Shown: one piece after another, positions 30,530-55,200 of the stretch
How the letters are laid out: each line of letters opens with the position of its first letter
Numbering within the stretch: position 1 is the stretch's first letter
Source of the DNA: Streptomyces sp. V3I8
GTDB taxonomy: Bacteria; Actinomycetota; Actinomycetes; Streptomycetales; Streptomycetaceae
Length of the DNA: 64,000 bases
Assembly (NCBI RefSeq): GCF_030817535.1
Contig: NZ_JAUSZL010000004.1
Span: 186,001-250,000 of the forward strand
Direction of reading: 5' to 3'
The notes under the pieces: generated by a model
Told to the model about the DNA's origin: nothing
Database searches by the model: none
What the model saw: the letters and a program-made list of their open reading frames with translations, nothing else
Program-made: the position numbers and the translations under genes

Positions 30530-31486
30530 TCAGGCGGCGACCGCGGTGCGGCGCGGGAGCATGGCCGTGCGGGGGCTGGCCTGCACGACGTCGAAGGCGC
30601 GGGTGGTCACGCCGACCCGCCCGAAGAGGCTGTCGGGGCCGCACACGTACATCCGGCCGATGTCGAGCCGGTCCTTGAGCGTGGCCACCACCTGCGGCCA
30701 GCGCACCGGCAGCACGTAGCCGTCCAGGAGCATGCGGCGCACCTGCTCACCGGTGCTCAGCACGGCGCCGTCCTGGTCGGCGACGACGGGCAGGGTGGGG
30801 TCGGCGAAGGTCAGGCCGGCCAGCACCTCGGTGTCGATGCGCTCGCGCAGCGCGCCGAAGGCGCTGCAGTGCATGGGCGGGCGCATGGTGTAGAGCGGCA
30901 TGCCGCCCAGCGAGCGCAGCTGCTTCTCCATCCACTCCACGCTGCCGGCGTCGAGGGAGACCATGTAGAAGTCGTCGTCGATGTGGCAGGACAGGTCGTG
31001 CCACTCGCCGCGGTCGGTGAGTTCGGCGAGCACCTCGTCCAGGCGGGCGCGCGGGGTGCGGGTGAAGGAGAGGGTGACGGCGTTCTGGTACTCGCGGGAG
31101 AAGTAGTCGTTCTCGCAGCGGGCCATCTGCGCGGTCATCCGCACGGCGTCGCTGAAGCCGAGCACGCCGGAGAAGACGGCGGCCGCCTTGCTGCCGAAGC
31201 TGGGTCCGGCGACCGCGTCGGGGCGGATGCCGTACTCCTGCTCGGCCCAGTGCGCCAGCGCGAAGCAGTTGACGAAGAAGGCGACCTGGGCGTACTCGGT
31301 GTAGTCGCCGTCGGCCTCGCGGTAGCGGTCGAACAGGGAGTAGCCCAGCGCCTCGTCCGCGCTCTGCAGGAGGCGGCGGGCGTGCGGGTTGATCAGCATG
31401 AACTTCGCCACGTCCGCGAAGCGGACGGGCGCCATGCCGGGAAAGACGAGCGCGCTGCCAATGTCGGGTTCGGGCTGTGTGGTCAT
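30530..31486 (-). CDS. Discrete acyltransferase moving the aminoacyl starter to the PKS loading ACP (VinK-like)
   Basis: 318-aa malonyltransferase-fold protein. The nucleophile elbow is AGPSFGS (Ser96) rather than the GHSxG of chain-extending AT domains. The catalytic His is probably His206 in RPPMHCSAF, in place of HAFHS. In vicenistatin assembly VinK has this role: it transfers a dipeptidyl starter from the stand-alone ACP to the loading ACP of the first PKS. The absence of any AT before the loading ACP of PKS D fits. It lacks the VxxxR and other extender-selection motifs found in the in-line AT domains. Same strand as, and downstream of, the PLP enzyme and aminomutase (104-base gap), so probably the last gene of that operon. 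Confidence 0.88.
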   Translation of the reverse strand: MTTQPEPDIGSALVFPGMAPVRFADVAKFMLINPHARRLLQSADEALGYSLFDRYREADGDYTEYAQVAFFVNCFALAHWAEQEYGIRPDAVAGPSFGSKAAAVFSGVLGFSDAVRMTAQMARCENDYFSREYQNAVTLSFTRTPRARLDEVLAELTDRGEWHDLSCHIDDDFYMVSLDAGSVEWMEKQLRSLGGMPLYTMRPPMHCSAFGALRERIDTEVLAGLTFADPTLPVVADQDGAVLSTGEQVRRMLLDGYVLPVRWPQVVATLKDRLDIGRMYVCGPDSLFGRVGVTTRAFDVVQASPRTAMLPRRTAVAA

Positions 31487-31590
31487 CTGTGCGGTTCACT
31501 CCTCGGCAGAAGGCAGGCGGCAGGAGGCAGGCGGCGGCCGGCGGCCGGGCGCTCGGGCTCAGGACCTCCGGGGCTCAGGACCTGCGGGGC

Positions 31591-32847
31591 TCAGGGGACG
31601 AGCTTGGTGAAGGTCTCCTCGATACGGGTCATGACGTTGCGCACGTGCGGCAGGGCGAGCGGGTCGGCCGCGGCCAGTGACTGCTCCTGCTGCTGGGCCG
31701 TGTCGCCGTAGAGCATGCTGGTGGCGGCCTTGAAGCGCAGGGCGTGCTCGTCGTCGCCCAGGTGGTGGCCGGCCAGCACGACGAGGCCGAACTCGTCCAG
31801 CAGGTGCTGGTGCAGGGAGAGCGAGTCGTGAACGCCGCGCTGGGCGAGCTCCTCGCGCAGCGGCTCGAAGTCGGGGTAGACGTAGAAGGCGCCGGTCGGC
31901 GGCCGGCACACGGCGCCGTTGGCCACCAGGATGCGGTGCACGTCGCGGGCGATGACGCCGTGCAGCCGGGCGGCCGCGGCCAGGCGTGCGCGGATCTCGG
32001 GGGGTTCGGCGAACGCGTAGGCGGCGACCTCCTGCATGGGGCCGGCCAGGGTGGACCACACCTCGCTGGCCGCGGAGACCACCCCCTCGCGGATGCGGCG
32101 GCCCCAGGCGTTGGCGGGGAAGCGGGCGCCGCCGATGCGCCAGCCGCCCAGGGCCAGGCTCTTGCTCAGCCCGGTGGTCACGACGGTGCGCTCGGGGGCC
32201 ACCTCGGCCGGGCTGAGCACCTCGGTGGCGGGGTCGTGGACGACGTCGCGGTAGATCTCGTCGGAGACGATCAGCAGGTCCTCCTCCCGTGCGACGGCGC
32301 AGATCTCGCGGATCAGCGCGGGCGGGGCGAGGGTGCCGGTGGGGTTGTCGGGCAGGGTCAGCACCACGATCCGCGGATCGTGGCCCAGCACCCGGGCGGC
32401 GTGGACCGCCTCGCGCAGCGCGGCCGGCTCGGGCACCCCGCCGCACTCCTGGGGGATGTCCACCCCGATGACCTGCTTGCCCAGGTAGCGGGCCTGGGGG
32501 GCGTAGGAGTTCCAGCAGGGCCGCGGCAGCAGCACGTCGCCCTCGACGCTCAGGTGCAGGGCCATCAGCAGCGGCTTGCTGCCGGGGGCCAGGACCACCT
32601 GGTCGGCGTCGGTGGGCATCCGGCGGCGCGAGAAGTAGCCGGCCAGCGCCTCGCGTGCATCCTTGCCGCCCGCGACGGGGCCGTAGGCGTTGCGGTGCGC
32701 TCCCGCCGCCAGCCGCTCCAGCAGGGGGGCGAACGCGGGCAGCCGCGCCTCGCCGAAGCCCAGGTGCACGAGGGACTCCCCCGCGGCGGTGCGCTCGGCC
32801 ACCAGCTGGTTGAGCGCGAGATTGGGGGACACGTTCCGGCCTGACAT
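31591..32847 (-). CDS. Fold-type I PLP enzyme, probable beta-glutamate beta-decarboxylase (IdnL3-like)
   Basis: 418 aa, aspartate-aminotransferase fold: LPDNPTG (Asn168), SDEIY (Asp196, Tyr199), the PLP-binding Lys229 in TGLSKSLALGGWR and Arg237. In incednine biosynthesis a homologous-fold enzyme, IdnL3, decarboxylates beta-glutamate to (S)-3-aminobutyrate; it is encoded beside an aminomutase, as here. I infer the same step from that pairing, since no in-window gene requires a transamination. The alternative is an ordinary aminotransferase. ATG at 32847 lies 30 bases after the aminomutase stop, so the two genes are tightly coupled. Soluble cytoplasmic enzyme; no unusual insertions noted. Confidence 0.72.
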   Translation of the reverse strand: MSGRNVSPNLALNQLVAERTAAGESLVHLGFGEARLPAFAPLLERLAAGAHRNAYGPVAGGKDAREALAGYFSRRRMPTDADQVVLAPGSKPLLMALHLSVEGDVLLPRPCWNSYAPQARYLGKQVIGVDIPQECGGVPEPAALREAVHAARVLGHDPRIVVLTLPDNPTGTLAPPALIREICAVAREEDLLIVSDEIYRDVVHDPATEVLSPAEVAPERTVVTTGLSKSLALGGWRIGGARFPANAWGRRIREGVVSAASEVWSTLAGPMQEVAAYAFAEPPEIRARLAAAARLHGVIARDVHRILVANGAVCRPPTGAFYVYPDFEPLREELAQRGVHDSLSLHQHLLDEFGLVVLAGHHLGDDEHALRFKAATSMLYGDTAQQQEQSLAAADPLALPHVRNVMTRIEETFTKLVP

Positions 32848-32877
32848 GGCCGTCTCCTTTCGGATCCTGCCCGCCGC

Positions 32878-34206
32878 TCAGGACCTGGGCGGGCCGCCGT
32901 TGATCGCGGCCGCCAGGTCCGGCGGGGTGTCGGGATCCAGCTCGAGGTCGTCCACCCACGCGGCGTCGGGCGAGTAGCGGGCCCTGAAGGCCCGGCCGAC
33001 CAGTTCGGGGTTGCGCGCCTGCAGCATCCGCAGCTGGAAGAAGCTCCCCTGCGGGGTGTGCGACACACCGTCCACGGCGACCTTGCCGGGGGTGGCGGAC
33101 ATGACCGGTCCGCGCACGGTGCGGGCCAGCCCGGGCAGTGCCCGGTAGGCGCTCTGGAAGATCTCCACGGCGTTGGCCAGCGGGACCTTGAAGTAGCCGT
33201 AGGGGCCCGTGTCGCGTTCGACGAACATGTAGTAGGGCACCGAGCCGGCGGCCAGTTCGGCGCGCCACATCTCGTTCCAGGTCGCGGCGTCGTCGTTGAC
33301 GTGCGCGATGAGCGGGGCCTGGCAGTAGACCAGGGCGCCGGAGGCGCGGATGCGCGACAGCGCCCGGCGGGCGAGGTCCGTCTCCAGTTCGCGGGGGTGG
33401 CTGAAGTGCGCCATCACCGCCAGGTTGCGGCCGGAGTCCACGACCTTCTCGAACAGTGCCAGCACGTCGTCGGCGTCCTGGTCGGTGACGAAGCGGTGGG
33501 GCCAGTAGGCCACGGACTTGGTGCCGATACGGATGGTGCGCACGCTCTCCACCGCCAGCAGCGGCTCCAGGTGCGAGCGCAGCCGCTCGGTGGTCATCAC
33601 CATCGGGTCGCCGCCGGTGACCAGGACGTCGCTGACCTCCGGGTGCCGGCGCAGGTAGCCGATCAGCTCGTCCGGGCTGGAGGCCGCGAACCGCAGGTCG
33701 GCGTCGCCCACGAACTGCGCCCAGCGGAAGCAGTAGGTGCAGTAGCTGTGGCAGGTCTGGCCGTGGCCGGGGAAGTAGAGCACCGTCTCGCGGTACTTGT
33801 GCTGCATGCCCGCCAGCGAGACGCCTTCCTCGCTGGGCACGTTGAGCTCCCGCTGGCCCGAGGGGTGCGGGTTGAGCTGCGAGCGGATCTGCGCGACGAC
33901 CGCCTTCAGCTGCGGTCTCGACTTGCTCGCCAGCGCCTGCGCCACCAGGTTCTCGTCCTCGGCGGTGAGCATGCCCCGCTGCGGGAAGACCAGCTGGAAG
34001 ATCGGGTCGTCGGGGATGTTCTGCCAGTCGACGAGCTGGGACAGCACGTACTCGTTCACCCGGAACGGCAGGACCTCGGACACCACGCGCACCGTCTCGC
34101 GCAGGTCCGCCGGCAGCCCGTACCGCTTGGCGATCTCGTCGATCTGGCGTGGTCCGTGGGCACGGAAACGCACTGTCTCGAATGGGCTGAGAGTCAGCTG
34201 GGACAT
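32878..34206 (-). CDS. Radical-SAM/PLP 2,3-aminomutase, probably glutamate 2,3-aminomutase (IdnL4-like)
   Basis: 442 aa, lysine-2,3-aminomutase family. The radical-SAM cluster cysteines are Cys152, Cys156 and Cys159 (CHSYCTYC); GGDP (198-201) follows; the PLP lysine is Lys375 (ATPGK). In clostridial lysine 2,3-aminomutase the side-chain ammonium is held by Asp293 and Asp330. Aligning YYMFVERDTG with YYIYQCDLSL puts Arg331 at Asp293, and Asp330 falls at or near Ser370. Glutamate 2,3-aminomutase likewise lacks these acids. This points to an acidic substrate and L-glutamate to beta-glutamate as the first starter step. The zinc-binding C-terminal cysteines of the lysine enzymes are also missing. 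It heads an operon with the PLP enzyme and acyltransferase, behind a leader of up to about 200 bases. Confidence 0.82.
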   Translation of the reverse strand: MSQLTLSPFETVRFRAHGPRQIDEIAKRYGLPADLRETVRVVSEVLPFRVNEYVLSQLVDWQNIPDDPIFQLVFPQRGMLTAEDENLVAQALASKSRPQLKAVVAQIRSQLNPHPSGQRELNVPSEEGVSLAGMQHKYRETVLYFPGHGQTCHSYCTYCFRWAQFVGDADLRFAASSPDELIGYLRRHPEVSDVLVTGGDPMVMTTERLRSHLEPLLAVESVRTIRIGTKSVAYWPHRFVTDQDADDVLALFEKVVDSGRNLAVMAHFSHPRELETDLARRALSRIRASGALVYCQAPLIAHVNDDAATWNEMWRAELAAGSVPYYMFVERDTGPYGYFKVPLANAVEIFQSAYRALPGLARTVRGPVMSATPGKVAVDGVSHTPQGSFFQLRMLQARNPELVGRAFRARYSPDAAWVDDLELDPDTPPDLAAAINGGPPRS

Positions 34207-34296
34207 CCGATATTTCCTCCGGTCTTCTGGACCACGGACAATTCCGAAAGCACGGAAAAGTGCCAGAGCTGATGAATTGCTGGAATGACCGGAACA

Positions 34297-34324
34297 GCCC
34301 GGTCGGAACGGCCCGGTCGGAACG
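34297..34324. repeat. Perfect 14-bp tandem repeat in the aminomutase leader
   Basis: GCCCGGTCGGAACG occurs twice without spacer (34297-34310, 34311-34324), with a degenerate third element (GACCGGAACA) just before. It lies about 90-115 bases before the aminomutase start, inside the predicted untranslated leader. Confidence 0.6.
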
Positions 34325-34408
34325 GGGCGTTCACCCTCCGCGCGACTGCGGTCCGAATGTCACTGAATTCCCCGGGTATTCGAGGAGCGCGCCCTGAAGC
34401 TGGAAACA

Positions 34409-34453
34409 ACGGTAGTTCATGCAGGGCCGCAGGAACCCCTAAGGCCACCCCTG
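34409..34453 (-). promoter_or_regulatory. Candidate aminomutase-operon promoter with AGGGG repeat (12-bp period)
   Basis: On the - strand CAGGGG (34448-34453) and TAGGGG (34436-34441) are followed 21 bases later by TACCGT (34409-34414), the same -10-like hexamer as at PKS D. Start of transcription would be near 34400, leaving about 195 bases of leader. Confidence 0.42.
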
Positions 34454-34509
34454 CCCTGCCCTTAACCTCCCCTTTCCGCACCGCAGGGGTCCGGCCCCCG
34501 CGCCGCGGG

Positions 34510-35421
34510 TCACGAACCCTGCTCCCCCAGCGCGTCCAGGTGGGCGCGCAGCACCTGCAGGAACCGCTCGGGCTCCTCCAGGTGGGGCATATGGCTGGAC
34601 TCCTCAAGGACCTCCCAGCGCACGTCGGGGATCAGGTCCAGGAAGGGGCGCACCGTCGCCGGGGTGGCCTCGTCGTGCCCGCCGGTCAGCACCAGGGTGG
34701 GCACCGCCACGTCCGCGCAGTGCTCCACCACCGACCAGTCGCGCAGGGTGCCGATCACATGGAACTCGTTGGGGCCGTTCATCGTGTAGTAGACGGTGGG
34801 GTCGTTGTAGACCTCCATGAACGAGGCCATGAAGTCCCGCGGCCACGGCGTGAGCCGGCACACGTGCCGCTCGTAGTAGGGCCGCATGGCATCGAAGTAC
34901 TCCTGGCTGTCGGTGGTCCCGGCGGCCTCGTGGCGCAGCAGCGTGTCGTTGACGCCCGGCGGCAGCAGGTCGCGCAGCACCTTCGCCTCCTGCAGCCACA
35001 GCGGGTACGACGCCGGCGCGTTCGCCACCACCAGGCCGCGCAGCCCGGCGGGCCGGCGGGCGGCGTGCGCCACGCCGAGCAGACCGCCCCAGGACTGGCC
35101 GAACAGGAGGTAGTCGTCGGCGATTCCCAGGTGCCGCAGCAGGTTGTCGAGCTCGTCCAGGAAGAGGTCCACGGTCCAGAAGTCGGCGCCGCGGTCGGGC
35201 AGATGGGTGGAACCGCCGTTGCCGATCTGGTCGTAGTGCACGACCGGCCGGCCGTCCTGGGCCAGTGCGGTGAGGTTGAGCAGGTAGTCGTGCGTGCTGC
35301 CCGGGCCGCCGTGCACCACCACCAGGGGGGTCCGGCCGCCGTGCAGGTCGCCGGTGACGCGGAACCAGGTCTGGTGCTCGCCGAACGGCGCCGTGCCCTT
35401 GGCGCTGGGTGCCACATGCAT
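34510..35421 (-). CDS. Proline-iminopeptidase-like amidohydrolase removing the starter's N-cap (VinJ-like)
   Basis: 303-aa alpha/beta-hydrolase of the proline iminopeptidase family: oxyanion motif HGGPG (37-41), nucleophile GQSWGG (Ser110), GGHDEATP with the catalytic Asp and SSHMPH with the catalytic His. In vicenistatin biosynthesis VinJ cuts the protecting aminoacyl group off the finished chain so the free amine can form the lactam. The same role is inferred here from the surrounding ligase, ACP and acyltransferase set. The ATG at 35421 is preferred over the in-frame GTG at 35430: GGGAG lies eight bases before the ATG but overlaps the GTG. No signal peptide is visible, so it acts in the cytoplasm. 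It has its own upstream gap of about 300 bases. Confidence 0.87.
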   Translation of the reverse strand: MHVAPSAKGTAPFGEHQTWFRVTGDLHGGRTPLVVVHGGPGSTHDYLLNLTALAQDGRPVVHYDQIGNGGSTHLPDRGADFWTVDLFLDELDNLLRHLGIADDYLLFGQSWGGLLGVAHAARRPAGLRGLVVANAPASYPLWLQEAKVLRDLLPPGVNDTLLRHEAAGTTDSQEYFDAMRPYYERHVCRLTPWPRDFMASFMEVYNDPTVYYTMNGPNEFHVIGTLRDWSVVEHCADVAVPTLVLTGGHDEATPATVRPFLDLIPDVRWEVLEESSHMPHLEEPERFLQVLRAHLDALGEQGS

Positions 35422-35510
35422 GTCAGCCACTCCCGGTGGTCGCGGTGAAGATCGGACAAAAGATCAAAGAGAAGACCAAAGAGAAGATCAAGAGGGGGCA
35501 CGGGCCCCGG

Positions 35511-35544
35511 CGGTACGGGTGTGCGGGCGGTACGGGTGTGCGGG
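35511..35544. repeat. Two perfect 17-bp tandem repeats
   Basis: CGGTACGGGTGTGCGGG at 35511-35527 and 35528-35544, with degenerate continuation (GGTACGGGC, GTACGGGTGTACGGG) to about 35585. Non-coding. Confidence 0.7.
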
Positions 35545-35637
35545 TGGTACGGGCAAGTACGGGTGTACGGGCGGTGCGGGTGGTGGCAGGGGCTGCGGCG
35601 TGGTGCGCGGCGGCGGGCCCCGCGCACCGCACGGCGG

Positions 35638-35662
35638 GGCACGGCCCGCCGTGGGCCGTGCC
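35638..35662 (-). terminator. Hairpin downstream of PKS C
   Basis: Arms 35638-35647 and 35653-35662 pair perfectly (10 bp, 5-base loop), about 65 bases beyond the PKS C stop. Likely end of the A-B-C transcript. Confidence 0.55.
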
Positions 35663-35726
35663 GGGCCGCGGGTCCGTGGCGGGCCGGGGGTCCGTGGCGG
35701 GCCGGGGCCGCGCACGCGCCGCCGGA

Positions 35727-51983
<16,257 letters not shown>

Positions 51984-52286
51984 CTCAGTCTCTCCGAGTC
52001 CTGTAATTCGAAAGCCCGGTCTGGTGAGCCGGGAGGGCTGGTCGTACGGGGCCGGGAAGGCTTGTCACGTGCCTGTGCCTGTGCGCGTACGCAGGTGCGG
52101 GTGTGCAGGTGCAGGGGTGGAACTGGTCGAACTGGTGGCGCTGGTGGAGCCGGTGGCGCTGGTGGCAGGGGGGCCGGGGCCGCGGGGGCGGTGCGGGGGT
52201 CCGGGTTCCTGCGGGCGACCGCGGCCCCGCCCTGCGGTGGCCGGGCGAAGGCGGGGACGCGAGGGGGGCGGACGGGTGGGTGGGGG
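51984..52286. other. Intergenic region between PKS B and PKS C
   Basis: 303 bases with no gene. It is G/T-rich with short repeats: GGTGGCGCTGGTGG at 52134-52147 and 52152-52165, and several GCAGGTG/GTGCAGG units at 52090-52116. A short hairpin (CCCGG 52015-52019 with CCGGG 52029-52033) lies near the PKS C start. I see no convincing promoter, and the gap may simply be a transcribed spacer. Confidence 0.5.
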
Positions 52287-55200
52287 TCAGGTGAGGCCGA
52301 GTTCCTTGTCGATGAAGTCGAAGACGTCGTCGGCCGATGCCGTCTGCAGTTTCTGGCCGACGCTGGAGGCCGCGTCGCTCTCGGTGTTCACGATGTCGGT
52401 CAGGCGTGCGGTCAGGCTCTGCAGCCGGGCGACGAGCCGGTCGGCCTCGATCTCCTGCGGGTCCAGGCCGGCGGCCGCCGCCTCCAGCCGTTCCAGCTGG
52501 GCCAGCAGCGGCAGGGGGCCGGGGGCGGTGTCCGGGGCCAGCTCCGTGAGCAGGAACTGTGCGAGCGCGGCCGGGCTGGCGTAGTCGAAGACCATGGTGC
52601 TGGGGAGTTTCCTGCCGGTGGCGGTGCTCAGGCGTCCCCGCAGGTCGACGGCCGACACGGAGTCGAAGCCGAGGTCGTCGAAGGCCCGTTTGAGGTCCAG
52701 GGCGGCGGGGTCGTCGTATCCGAGCAGGGCCGCGGTGTGGGAGCGCACGAGGTCCTGCACGGTGCGGCTCTGCTCGGCCTGGGGCAGGCCGGCCAGCTGT
52801 GCCGCGAGCTGGGGTGCGGTGGAGGCGTCCGGCTGCGGGCCGCTGTCTGCGGCCAGGGCCGCCCGGACGTCGGGGATGTCCGCGATCAGGGGGCGGGGCC
52901 GGGCCAGTGTGTAGGCGGGGACGAAGCGTGACCAGTCGAAGTCGGCCACCACGAGATGGCTCTGTCCCTGCTCAAGGGCCTGTTCCAGGGCGTTGACGGC
53001 GGTGGCGGGTGCCATCGCCGGTGCGCCCATGCGGCGCATGAGCGCGCTGAGTTCGGCATCGACCATGCCGCCCTCCCACGATCCCCAGGCCACGCAGGTC
53101 GCGGTGCGCCCGCGGGCCTGGCGCCGGTGGGCGAGGCCGTCCAGGAAGGCGTTGGCGCTGCCGTAGGCGGCCTGGCCGCCGCTGCCCCAGACGGCGGAGC
53201 CGGAGGAGAACAGGACGAACGCGTCCAGTGGGCGGTCCGCCAGCAGGTCGTCCAGGTGCAGTGCGCCCAGGATCTTCGCCCGGCCGACCTCGGCGAACTC
53301 CTCCAGGTCCAGTTCGGGCAGGGAGGCGATGCGCTGCGGCAGGCCGGCCGCGTGGACGACCGCCCGCAGCGGCGGGTCCTTGGGCAGTGAGTCCAGCAGG
53401 GCGGCCAGCGCGTCCCGGTCGGCGACGTCGCAGGCGGCGACCGTGACCTGGACGCCCTGCCCTTCGAGTTCCTCCTTCAGCGCCGCGGCGCCCTGCGCGG
53501 CGGGGCCGCGGCGGCTGGTGAGGACCAGGTGCCGGGCGCCGTTGCGGGCGAACAGGCGGGCCACGTGGGCGCCGAGCCCGCCGGTGCCGCCGGTGATCAG
53601 GACCGTGCCGCCCGCCGCGACAGCCTGAGCCTGCCCCGCACCGGCGGCGGCCGGTACGGCGGGCCGCGTCACGGGCCCGGCGTCGGACACGGGGGCGGGG
53701 GCGGCGTCGGACGCGGGGGCGCGGTGGTGCGGCAGGCTGCCGGGGGCCGGGGCGGCGGTGAGCGGGGAGCGGACCATGCGGCGTGCGAACACGCCGTCGG
53801 GGCGGACGGCGAGCTGGTCCTCGTCCGCCTCGGCGCGCAGGACCGCGCCGAGGTGGCGTGCCGTCTGTGCGTCGGGGGCGGCGGGGATGTCGATCATGCC
53901 GCCGAAGCTCTGCGGCTGGTCCAGGGCCAGGCTCGCGCCCAGTCCCCACAGGGCCGCCTGGTGGGGGCTGAGGAGTTCCGCGGAGTCGTGCACCGCGACC
54001 GCGCCGCTGGTGACACACCACAGCGGTGCGGTGGCCTCGGCGTCCTGCAGTGCCTGGGCCAGGACCACGGTCGCGGCGCCTCCCCTGGTGAGCGCCGGGT
54101 ACTGCGGGTGGGGGCGGTCGTCCAGGCCCAGCAGCGACAGGATCCGCACGGGAGCAGTATCGGCAAGGACGGTACGCAGGCTTGCGGCCAGCTCCGCACG
54201 GTCGGGGTCGGTGACCTCCAGCGACACGAGTTGCGCCTCGGTGGCCAGGGCGTCGCTCAGGCGCGCGAGCGTGTCGTTCGCCGCGGCCGGGGGCCGGACG
54301 AGGAGCCAGGTCGGCGCCGGGGCGCCGGCCGCGGCGGGAGTGGCCGGGGCGGGGGCCGGTGTCCAGGTCACCTGGTAGCGCCAGGAGTCGAGCAGGGCGT
54401 TCTCCTGGCGGCGGTGGCGCCAGGCGGCCAGCGCGGGCACGACGGCACCCAGGTGCGCTGTGGGCACGTCCAGTTCTTCGGCCAGCAGCAGGCTGTCGCC
54501 GCGCTCCACGGCGTTCCAGAAGTCGGCGTCCAGCGTGCTTGACGCTGCGGTGCCGTCGGCGGGACCGGCCGCGTGGGCGGAGGAATCACCCTGTGCGGCG
54601 GACATGCTGTCGGTCGACCAGTAGCGGCGGCGCTGGAAGGCGTACGTGGGCAGGTCCACGCGCTCAGCGCCGTGTCCGGCGTAGAAGGCGTCCCAGTCCA
54701 CGGTGGCACCGGAGGCGAACAGCCCGCCCAGCGCGGTCAGTACGGTGACGTCCTCGGGCCGGTCCTTGCGCAGCACCGGGGCGTAGGTGATCTCGTCGAC
54801 GCCGTCGAGAATCTGGCGGGCCAGGCCCGTCAGTACGGCGTCGGGGCCGCACTCGATGAAGCGGGTGACGCCCTGGCCTTGCAGGGTCTTGATCCCGTCG
54901 GCGAAGCGCACCGCCTCACGCACATGACTGACCCAGTACTCGGGGTCAGTCAGCTGCCCGGCCGTGGCCAGAGCACCCGTCACGTTCGACACGACGGTCA
55001 GCTTCGGCTGCGCATACGTCAACGAGGCGGCCACTGTGCGGAACTCGTCGAGCATCGGCTCCATCAGCGGGGAGTGGAAGGCGTGCGAGACCCGCAGGCG
55101 GCTCACCCGGCGGCCCAGCGCACGGAAGTGCTCATCAACCGTCTTCACGTCGGCTTCGGCGCCGGAGACCACCACAGAAGTGGGACCGTTGACCGCGGCG

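Larger units (their letters stand above)
34207..34509. other. Intergenic region between the aminomutase and the amidohydrolase
   Basis: 303 bases with no gene. It carries the candidate aminomutase promoter (34409-34453), a long leader with a 14-bp tandem repeat, and an imperfect 8-bp hairpin near 34478-34500 that may end the amidohydrolase transcript. Confidence 0.6.
35422..35726. other. Intergenic region between the amidohydrolase and PKS C, repeat-rich
   Basis: 305 bases with no gene. From the amidohydrolase side: a purine-rich [14 protein letters not shown] stretch (about 35450-35492), unusually A-rich for this DNA; then 17-bp tandem repeats (35511-35544) decaying to about 35585; then hairpins and a duplicated CCGTGGCGGGCCGGGG (about 35674-35707). 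It should contain the PKS C terminator and the amidohydrolase promoter. Confidence 0.6.

Noticed and set aside
32878..34206. Lysine 2,3-aminomutase making beta-lysine
   Set aside because: Arg331 and Ser370 replace the acidic residues that bind the lysine side chain, and the pairing with the PLP enzyme fits glutamate better. Not excluded experimentally.
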